Shown here piece by piece: positions 26,375-32,887 of a DNA stretch of 47,841 bases; position 1 is the stretch's first letter, and the number at the start of each line of letters is the position of its first letter. The translations under genes were made by a program, and so were the position numbers. Source of the stretch: a bacterium (lineage in GTDB: Bacteria; Zhuqueibacterota; Zhuqueibacteria; Zhuqueibacterales; Geothermadaptataceae). The notes under the pieces were generated by a model, which did no database searches, had not been told where the DNA came from, and saw only the letters and a program-made list of their open reading frames with translations. Where the stretch lies: NCBI GenBank assembly GCA_024275575.1, contig JAJRYV010000122.1:1-47841 (forward strand), given 5' to 3'.

Positions 26375-28676
26375 GCCCGCTCCTCATTTCCGCCTGCAGA
26401 CGCCAGATGCGCCCGGGCATCGGATAATTGTGAATGATTTCATAAGTAACATCTACGATATTTTCGATTTGTAGATTGAGTACGCAATTGATTTTGCCGA
26501 ACGATTTTTTTATCCCGGCTTTTAAATCGATAATCGCATAGGCCGGCAGCAGGCTGTCGAAATCGTTTTCCGACAGATGATAGCGATAGCTCACCCGCCG
26601 CGCTGTGAGTGAGAATTGTCCGGACAATCGCGCTGTGAGTGGCTGTTCGAGCGCCATGATCGCGGTGAAAATTTCCCGCGGGATATAGACCAACTGTTTA
26701 CCGAAAGTGCGGCTGCCCGGGCTGCGGTCTTCAGCAGTTTGCCGCGTCCAGGTGGTGCGCAGATGTATCCTTTTGCCCGGGCTGCGCCACTCTCCCAGCA
26801 ATTCCAGGCCGCGATGGCGGGTTTTGCCGACATTTTCGGCGCTCCATAAAACCGGGGAGCGGGGAATGGAAATGATTTGATTGCTCACAGCAAAGGCAAA
26901 AAATGAAGCGTCGAAAATGAAATTGCCCCTAAAAGCAAATGCCGCATTAGCGCCACTCTCTATCGAGAGGCTTTTTTCCGGTTTGAGCCGGCGATTGCCA
27001 TAGTTTAAAAAATACTGCTCAGCAAAAGCCGGCACACGAAAACTGTGTGCAGCATGCAGCCGCAAATGCAGTGGCAATTGCGTTGGTTTGAAATTGAACC
27101 CCATGCTGGGGCTGAGCGCTGAACCGGCATCGGAATAGTGGCTGAAACGCAGGGCAAATTGCAGCATGCGAAAATGCAAACCACTTTCATCATTTTTTTC
27201 CCACAAAAAAGTCGCATGCACAAACCGGCGCTGTACTTTTTCGATGATTTCGAAGCTTTGCGCCAACGGGTGCGCCAGATTATTGCTGCGCAATTTGCTC
27301 TCACCGGCTTCCAGTTTTGTTAAAAACCGTTGATTGGTGCGAATAATCTCAAAAGCAGATTGGGCATAAAGCATATGATTACGGTAAAAGTCATCGATGC
27401 CCTGTGGACGTATTTTTACCTGCGGGTCACGATAATTCAGATCGGACTTGCGCCAACGTAACGCGTTTCGCCAAATTTTATCAGGCGCAATGCGCCATGA
27501 AAATTGCCCGGTGAGCTGTGTGTCTTCATCGTTCTGCCGCGCCTGTGAAGGGACAAAACTTCCCTGCAATACAGCGCCGGGAACGCCGCGGCGGCCGCTG
27601 TAACGGGTGAAACTCAATATCGTGGTTTTGGCGTCGGTTTTTTTTTGCAACGTGCTCAGAAAATGAAAGTTTTCATAATCGGCATTGGCGCGGGAAAGCA
27701 CGGTATCGCGGCCAAAGACATTGAAATGGAAGGGGTAATTTCCGGTGGCGTTTTGCCGTGAGACTGCGGTTACAGCCTGCAGCCCGGTCACTGTGCCGCT
27801 GGCCCGGAATTGTAGCGATTGTTGTCCAAATTCACCTTTGGTTGTGCTAAATTTGATCGCCGGGGTCTTGCCGGCAACAACGGTTCGTAAATCGATGACA
27901 CCGGCGAGTGCGTTGGCGCCGAATTGTGCCGCATTGCCACCGCGATAGAGATCGATGGCCTCAAAAGCATTCATATCCAGGGTGGAAAGATCGGTGACGC
28001 CGCTTTGTGAATTATCATATTCGATGCCGTCGAGGAGAATTTTTACCTGAGTTCCAGCCGCCCCGCGCAATGAGACGGTTTTTAAGCCGGAAAACCCACC
28101 ATAGTTTTTGATGAAAATACCCGGTGCAAAAGTGAGCACGTCTGCGGCATCTGCGGCGGCAATTTCGTCGATTTCCTGCGCTGCAAAATGCAGCACCGGC
28201 TGGCTTGAGCGTTGCATGAGCAGCAAGCGCCGGTCTTTTTCCGCGCTCAGGCTGATCTCTGACAATGCCAGCGGTTCGGGTAAAAGTTCAATCGTGACCG
28301 AGGTATCTGCTATCATAAAAAAATGGATATTGACATTTTGATAACTCAAGCGCTGCACGATGATTGTCGTTTCGCCTGCCGGGGTATTGGCAAATTGAAA
28401 GTGACCATTTTCGCCGGAGAGTTGGTGTTCAATTTTATTGTGCTGTTTTAAAAATACCTGTGCCGTCGCAACAGGTCGACTTGTGAGCGCATCGAGAATT
28501 CGGCCGCTGATGGTGAGACTTTGTGCTAAGCCGGTTTTCTCGCTACCGACAAATATGATCAGCAAAATGCCGAACCAGCGCACGCCGCCTCCCATTCTGG
28601 CTAATATTGGTTTAATTATCAACCGGTAAACCTCAGCGCACAATTTGAAACCGGCCCCAAAATGCTTCGGAAGCAA
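26361..28676 (-). CDS. btuB: BtuB-like TonB-dependent cobalamin receptor
   Basis: This outer-membrane receptor has a signal peptide, a carboxypeptidase-regulatory-like domain (LTISGRILDALTSRPVATAQ), a plug domain (DVLTFAPGIFIKNYGG, VSLRGAAGTQVKILLDG and IDLYRGGNAAQFGANALAG) and a long barrel. The listed start gives 771 residues and overlaps the upstream gene by 44 bases. An internal Met at residue 28 (28595; MGGGVRWFGILLIIFVG) gives a proper signal peptide and a 37-bp gap, so it is the more likely start, though without a strong ribosome-binding site. Substrate cobalamin is inferred from the riboswitch upstream and the coupled BtuG-like gene. The symbol names function by context; BtuB-type receptors in this group are not close to E. 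coli BtuB. Confidence 0.87.
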   Translation of the reverse strand: MLPKHFGAGFKLCAEVYRLIIKPILARMGGGVRWFGILLIIFVGSEKTGLAQSLTISGRILDALTSRPVATAQVFLKQHNKIEHQLSGENGHFQFANTPAGETTIIVQRLSYQNVNIHFFMIADTSVTIELLPEPLALSEISLSAEKDRRLLLMQRSSQPVLHFAAQEIDEIAAADAADVLTFAPGIFIKNYGGFSGLKTVSLRGAAGTQVKILLDGIEYDNSQSGVTDLSTLDMNAFEAIDLYRGGNAAQFGANALAGVIDLRTVVAGKTPAIKFSTTKGEFGQQSLQFRASGTVTGLQAVTAVSRQNATGNYPFHFNVFGRDTVLSRANADYENFHFLSTLQKKTDAKTTILSFTRYSGRRGVPGAVLQGSFVPSQARQNDEDTQLTGQFSWRIAPDKIWRNALRWRKSDLNYRDPQVKIRPQGIDDFYRNHMLYAQSAFEIIRTNQRFLTKLEAGESKLRSNNLAHPLAQSFEIIEKVQRRFVHATFLWEKNDESGLHFRMLQFALRFSHYSDAGSALSPSMGFNFKPTQLPLHLRLHAAHSFRVPAFAEQYFLNYGNRRLKPEKSLSIESGANAAFAFRGNFIFDASFFAFAVSNQIISIPRSPVLWSAENVGKTRHRGLELLGEWRSPGKRIHLRTTWTRQTAEDRSPGSRTFGKQLVYIPREIFTAIMALEQPLTARLSGQFSLTARRVSYRYHLSENDFDSLLPAYAIIDLKAGIKKSFGKINCVLNLQIENIVDVTYEIIHNYPMPGRIWRLQAEMRSGHAEK

Positions 28677-29625
28677 AATCCATTTTTACAAAATAACTGC
28701 CGGCCGGCCAATGGCGAATCGATAGCTCGATTTCCTGTATAATGTCCGTCGTCGGTGCCGGTGAGATTCGTTTGATCCGTTCACCGTGAATAGAGTAAAT
28801 CAGCAGTTTTGCCCCGCTGTTTTGCCGGTTTTGCCAGCGGATTTTCAAATGATCAACCGTGGTCGTATTTGCCGGATTGGGATAAATCTGCAGTCGCTGA
28901 TGGGTTGATTTTTTATTCATACGATCATCGTGAACAGCGGCTGGCAATACGGGCATGGAGTTAACAGCCACGATAGCGTCGAGATCAAATCCACTCAGCG
29001 TTGGATCCCAGAACGGGTGTTGTGCATCGTTGATGATAAAAGCGGTGATATCGCGCAGTTCGACGAAGCGCACCGTATCGAGACCGAGGATTGTGAGGTC
29101 AAAGCTGTCGCCACCGGAACTGTCGGGTTTTGTTGGGTCTGCCCAGCCGTTGGTCGGTGTCACGCCGGCGCAACCCTGCAATGTCAGGCTATCAAAAGGA
29201 AAAGCATAAAATGTAATACCATCTGTGCTGACAGCCACCTGCGCCGGCTCCGCGAAAGGTAATCCGGCTTTTGGCCCCTGCTGATGCAAAAAAACATTTT
29301 CAAAGACGGTGAAATCCGGCCCCGGGCCGTCGAAGATGAGATTATCAGTGAACTGCAAAATGATGCGGCCGCCAAGCCCGATGGAGGCAATTTCAGCAGG
29401 ATCGGCGCTGCCGGTGAGTTGTGTTGCCATGGAATCGGGCGGCCCATGAATGTTTTGTGGGAAATAGTCGCTACCCTGGCCGCTGTTTTGTCCACTGCCC
29501 GGTTCGAATAAGAACATGGCATCAGCCCAGGGGTCGGCCTTTTGAGCAGTTAATTCCGGGATTGAGATTACTAGCCAGAAAAAAAACGGCAGCAAAAATC
29601 GATTCCCTCTTATTTTTGCTGACAA
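28633..29625 (-). CDS. Secreted cell-surface protein of the cobalamin operon
   Basis: First gene after the cobalamin riboswitch, 330 residues. A hydrophobic signal (LPFFFWLVISIPELTAQ) is followed by a beta-rich domain with SLGGRI-like IGLGGRIILQF, DGPGPDFTVFENVF and EPAQVAVSTDGITFYAFPFD, then a second block with FVELRDIT. The end (YPNPANTT, then LLIYSIHGERI) is a type IX-like sorting module. The GPDFxVFEN/VSxDG pattern is one I recall from 'cell surface proteins' that travel with BtuB and BtuG genes in Bacteroidota. Function unknown; it may help capture B12. The start is TTG at 29625, supported by GAGG nine bases upstream. A perfect eight-base inverted repeat (GCAAAAAT/ATTTTTGC, 29592-29619) covers the first codons. 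Confidence 0.8.
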   Translation of the reverse strand: MSAKIRGNRFLLPFFFWLVISIPELTAQKADPWADAMFLFEPGSGQNSGQGSDYFPQNIHGPPDSMATQLTGSADPAEIASIGLGGRIILQFTDNLIFDGPGPDFTVFENVFLHQQGPKAGLPFAEPAQVAVSTDGITFYAFPFDSLTLQGCAGVTPTNGWADPTKPDSSGGDSFDLTILGLDTVRFVELRDITAFIINDAQHPFWDPTLSGFDLDAIVAVNSMPVLPAAVHDDRMNKKSTHQRLQIYPNPANTTTVDHLKIRWQNRQNSGAKLLIYSIHGERIKRISPAPTTDIIQEIELSIRHWPAGSYFVKMDFASEAFWGRFQIVR

Positions 29626-29774
29626 TAAATTGATCCTCAGTAACTTATGCTGATTCTTTGTGAGATAAACTGCAGGAAGGTGACGAAAGAGGTTAGAATT
29701 GGTGGGAAACCGGAGGATTGATTGCCGAATTTTTTCTAACGCCCGCCCTCCCTCGAAGGCCTCTGCAGCGCATT

Positions 29775-29938
29775 ATTACAGGCAGGTTTCCTGACTCACA
29801 GCGGAAATGACTGCTGCCTTCCCATTGAGTACATGTAAAAAAGTGGCAGGCAGTCTCCAAATGCTGTTTACAGTTGCGGGGCAGCTACCGGATTTCACGG
29901 TATTCCCTTTTCATCTTTCTGAGAAAGACACCTGTAAT
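29775..29938 (-). promoter_or_regulatory. Cobalamin riboswitch
   Basis: On the minus strand all hallmark elements occur in order: closing stem ATTACAGG (29931-29938) with CCTGTAAT (29775-29782), GGTG, AAGGGAA, GTGAAATCCGG, the B12-core GCTGCCCCGCAACTGTAA, GGGAAGGC and the B12 box GTCAGGAAACCTGCC. The class binds adenosyl- or aqua-cobalamin and represses the genes that follow when B12 is plentiful. The 150 bases from aptamer to start codon show no strong terminator, so translational control of the first gene is likely. Confidence 0.97.
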
Positions 29939-29946
29939 GCTTTGCG

Positions 29947-29974
29947 AATTTAAAAACAAATTGCGAAATTGCAA
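29947..29974 (-). promoter_or_regulatory. Promoter of the cobalamin operon
   Basis: Reading the minus strand, TTGCAA (29974-29969) and TAAATT (29952-29947) are spaced by 16 bases. Initiation near 29940 would begin at the 5' end of the riboswitch, which supports the call. Confidence 0.5.
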
Positions 29975-30061
29975 GCGACATTTAATGCGGCGAAACTTAA
30001 TTCGTAAATTCAAGTTTAAAAACGATGATCCGTGCATTCAGTTTTTTCGATATTAAAATCT

Positions 30062-30166
30062 GTTCGGCGTACACTAGGGAAATACTCTCTGAGCTTGCCG
30101 AAGCGGGGTGCAACTTCCGGAGAAACTTGGCTTAGACAAGCCCAGCCACCGTGAGATGCGCTGAAC
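30062..30166 (+). ncRNA. Candidate structured leader RNA, class unassigned
   Basis: The ends pair as GTTCGGCG (30062-30069) with CGCTGAAC (30159-30166), extended by TA/TG and CAC (30072-30074) with GTG (30151-30153). Inside are a hairpin CCGAAG with CTTCCGG around CGGGGTGCAA, and a hairpin GGCTT/AAGCC (about 30129-30142). This is too much nested pairing for chance intergenic DNA. It ends about 57 bases before the start of the outer-membrane protein gene, so it is probably its 5' leader, but it could belong to the minus strand. The 3' part faintly recalls the c-di-AMP (ydaO) class, though I could not align the core and do not assign it. Confidence 0.4.
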
Positions 30167-30222
30167 GAATAGCATAAAAAATTACTGACAATTAACGATA
30201 AAATAATATGTTGGGAGTTGGG

Positions 30223-31008
30223 ATGCGGAAACTGTTGCTCATAATTCTCGTCGCTGTTTTTTGCGCCGGTTGTGTTTCAATTTGTCAGGCACAAGAAGGC
30301 AAAAAAGAGAAAAAAAAGGGGAAACTGGGGAAACTCGCGAAAACTTATACTGATGATGAAAAAGACGAAGACGGTAAAAAGAAGAAAAGCGATAACGACG
30401 ATGATGACTCCTTTTTTGCTGTAATCGTGGAAGATATGCTCAGTTATGCGATTTCCAATATGCAGGCAGGGCCTTATCCTTATAATGGTGCTGCAGCTAA
30501 TTTTTCCCCAACGGACGTTTATCCCGGCGGTATTCTGCATGTGCAGTCGAGCTATTTTCGCCATAATTCCGATCTCTTTGGTTTGCTCTGGCGAATCAAT
30601 TATTACTACAAACGTTTCGGGATCGACTTTGATTTGATCAACCTGATCGAAGATCTGGGAATGGAAAATGATTATCTAAACCTTGCCGGATGGCGCGTTT
30701 CCTGGGATTTTGTTGCCGATCAGGAATTTCGTTTCGGTGGACAGCTCGGCTTGAGAAATTTGTCTTATGAAGGGGTGAGCAAAACCGGTCCCGATGCTGG
30801 ATTTCGTCTCGTTGGTTTGCCGGCAAAACCTTTTATTTTTGAAGGCACAGGCACCGTGGCGCGGATAAACGGTCACCAGCTCTCCACCCTCAGCGGCACC
30901 TTCGGCGTGATGGTTAAACGTGTCCATATTTTTCTCGGTGGCGAAATCATTCGTTCGTCCGATATTTCCATCGATGGATTTAAGTTGGGATTCCGTGTCT
31001 GGTTGTAA
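30223..31008 (+). CDS. Putative outer-membrane beta-barrel protein with acidic/basic linker
   Basis: From ATG 30223 (GGGAG five bases upstream) the product has 261 residues; an earlier ATG at 30208 is less likely. A signal peptide of about 24 residues is followed by a low-complexity stretch rich in Lys, Asp and Glu (about residues 26-65). A strand-rich domain then ends in LGFRVWL, an aromatic, hydrophobic C-terminus typical of outer-membrane barrels. I do not recognise the family. It is preceded by the structured leader element and has no cotranscribed neighbour within 300 bp. Confidence 0.6.
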   Translation: MRKLLLIILVAVFCAGCVSICQAQEGKKEKKKGKLGKLAKTYTDDEKDEDGKKKKSDNDDDDSFFAVIVEDMLSYAISNMQAGPYPYNGAAANFSPTDVYPGGILHVQSSYFRHNSDLFGLLWRINYYYKRFGIDFDLINLIEDLGMENDYLNLAGWRVSWDFVADQEFRFGGQLGLRNLSYEGVSKTGPDAGFRLVGLPAKPFIFEGTGTVARINGHQLSTLSGTFGVMVKRVHIFLGGEIIRSSDISIDGFKLGFRVWL

Positions 31009-31331
31009 GTTTGTTAATAAAATTAATAGCTTTGTAATATTATTTTCTACTGGAATGCAATAATTTAATAACGAATTGTAAAAAGATTCTTGCAAAGCAG
31101 ATTTAGAAGACTTATATTTTAGGCGATTTAGATTTCTTCCTTCTTGCCGATAGATGTAATGTGCGCGAAATTCCCGGCATGGGATTAATTTAACATCCCC
31201 CAAAAAAACAAGCCCTTATCGCTGTAGCTTTTCCGAAGATTGCAGAGTCCTTGCCCGGTCACTGGTCTGATCCCAGGTCTGATTTGAAAAAGACAAATTT
31301 GACAACGAATTCTAATACGAGGTTTAAAAAC
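31009..31331. other. Intergenic region, about 320 bp
   Basis: Between the outer-membrane protein gene and the small SCP2-like gene. The first half is A+T-rich. A TTG-started extension of the next gene could begin at 31251 but lacks a ribosome-binding site. I see no RNA gene or clear terminator. Confidence 0.4.
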
Positions 31332-31691
31332 GTGGCTCATGTAAGTACGATTCCTGATGAAATTGCCCAATTTTTGGCAACAACCCCACTGAATACGGAA
31401 GAACTGCCCGATGTCATCAATTTGGCGTTTAGCGGAGAGCGCAAACCGGAAGCCTGGCACGTCCGTGTGGCCACGAAACAGGTCATCCGCGGTTTTAATA
31501 AAATCGCACCGGTAACCGTAATGCTACCGCTGACAACCTGGCGAAAGCTCTTGAAGAAAAAAGATTTGAAATTGTGGAATGAAGCCGTAAAAGAGGGATA
31601 CATCCATATCCACGGCGACAAGCAAGCTTCACGCGCAATCGCTAAAATTTTCAGCACTAACGACAAAACAGTTGAAACTACAGTGGAATAA
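31332..31691 (+). CDS. Small cytosolic protein resembling an SCP2 sterol-carrier domain
   Basis: A GTG start at 31332 with GAGG nine bases upstream gives 119 residues, preferred over a TTG at 31251 without a ribosome-binding site. The middle reads WHVRVATKQVIRGF, then PVTVMLPLTTWRKLL, WNEAVKEGYIHIHGD and a final helix. This order (strand, 'T-L-x-x-x-x-x-L', then 'A-x-x-x-G-x-I-x-I-x-G-D') is reminiscent of SCP2-like lipid-binding domains. The similarity is by eye and modest. No signal peptide or membrane segment is present, and no neighbour suggests a pathway. Confidence 0.5.
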   Translation: MAHVSTIPDEIAQFLATTPLNTEELPDVINLAFSGERKPEAWHVRVATKQVIRGFNKIAPVTVMLPLTTWRKLLKKKDLKLWNEAVKEGYIHIHGDKQASRAIAKIFSTNDKTVETTVE

Positions 31692-31818
31692 ATCGATTTT
31701 TCAATAATACAGTCACAGTTGAGTCTCTAACCATTATTTGCAGACAAAAGCGAGACCGCTTTCCATCTTTATCCTTTTGCAAAACGAAGTCAATCATTCA
31801 ATACCATGTGGAATGTGC

Positions 31819-31850
31819 GCCCCTCCCTGTTTTCATTGCCGGGGGGGCTT
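31819..31850 (+). terminator. Possible terminator hairpin
   Basis: GCCCCTCC (31819-31826) pairs with GGGGGGGC (31841-31848) around a 14-base loop, with one G-T pair, in the gap between the convergent SCP2-like and aldolase genes. The following bases (TTCTTC) are only a weak T tract, so its efficiency is doubtful. Confidence 0.4.
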
Positions 31851-31919
31851 CTTCAAAAGCTGCTATTGAAAAATGATTGCGTCTTTAGCCCCGTATTTCA
31901 AGTTGCAGTATTCCGTCAT

Positions 31920-32843
31920 TTAGTTAAAGTAATGATTGGGGAAATCAATTTCTTGCAGGGCGGTGGTTAATTCTGACACAGCCTGAATGCTCAGTGGGAT
32001 TTGCGGCGGGCGCATGTTCAACCAATTTTCTCGCTTCGTCACCTGTGCCATCACCTGTTTTAAAACAGCGATCATCGGATATTTTTCGATAATCGAGCGC
32101 AGATCATCGAGTGCATTTTGCAGTTCTTCAATCCTTTTTTTATCGCACTGCCCGAGTAGTTGTGTCGCGAGTTTACAGCTTAAATTCATTGTCGCGGAAA
32201 TACAACCGGCGCCACCGATGGCGGTAATTTCTGTGAGAAATCTTTCGCTGCCGGAAAAAACCTGAAAATCTGGAAAATTTTCTACCAGCTTTCTCATGTT
32301 CTGCCAGTCGCCGCTGGAGTCTTTGATACCACAAATGTGCTGCGGGAAACAGTTGAGGAGTTTTTTGATCAATGACTGGCTGAAGGGGACCTGTGTCATT
32401 TGCGGGAAATGGTAGAAATAAACCTGTAGACGTCGATCATTAACCTGCTCGATGATCTTTTCGAATGTGTTAAAAATTCCGCTGTCGGCAACATTTTTAT
32501 AGTAAAAAGGTGGTAACATCAAAACACCGCCGACACCACAGCTCAGCGCATGGTGTGTCAATGTAAGTGTATCCGGGATGGCGCAACAGCCAGTGCCGAC
32601 GAGCAATTTTTCAGCGGCAATACCGCCGGCGACGAGGGTATCGAGAGCGCCGATGCGTTCGGAAATACTGAAGGAGTTTGCCTCGCCGGTTGTGCCCATG
32701 AGCAACACACCCGTGCAGCCGTTTTCCAGCAACCAGCGGCAATGATCGAGCAAATGGCTGTGATCGATGTTGAGATTTTTATCCAGGGGCGTCAGGCTTG
32801 CAGCATAAACACCGTCGGCTAATTTTTGCTTCATACTTTTCAT
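31920..32843 (-). CDS. Dihydrodipicolinate synthase/N-acetylneuraminate lyase family aldolase
   Basis: A 307-residue class I aldolase of the DapA/NanA superfamily. The Schiff-base lysine is Lys174 in GIKDSSGDW, the supporting tyrosine is Tyr144 (YFYHFP, where DapA has YNxP) and the GTTGE motif is at 50-54. The superfamily condenses or cleaves pyruvate with aldehydes. The YHFP variant and the genomic setting (not next to lysine genes) suggest a catabolic member rather than true DapA, but the substrate cannot be read from sequence. The ATG has GAGG six bases upstream. It follows the M14 peptidase gene by 44 bp and is probably in one operon with it. Confidence 0.9.
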   Translation of the reverse strand: MKSMKQKLADGVYAASLTPLDKNLNIDHSHLLDHCRWLLENGCTGVLLMGTTGEANSFSISERIGALDTLVAGGIAAEKLLVGTGCCAIPDTLTLTHHALSCGVGGVLMLPPFYYKNVADSGIFNTFEKIIEQVNDRRLQVYFYHFPQMTQVPFSQSLIKKLLNCFPQHICGIKDSSGDWQNMRKLVENFPDFQVFSGSERFLTEITAIGGAGCISATMNLSCKLATQLLGQCDKKRIEELQNALDDLRSIIEKYPMIAVLKQVMAQVTKRENWLNMRPPQIPLSIQAVSELTTALQEIDFPNHYFN

Positions 32844-32887
32844 ACCGTTCCTCTACAATTTTTCCCATTATCCAAAACAGCAATTCA

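Noticed and set aside
30062-30166. Assignment of the structured leader to the ydaO (c-di-AMP) class
   Set aside because: Only the 3' segment looks alike; the conserved core cannot be aligned by eye, so it is left unassigned.
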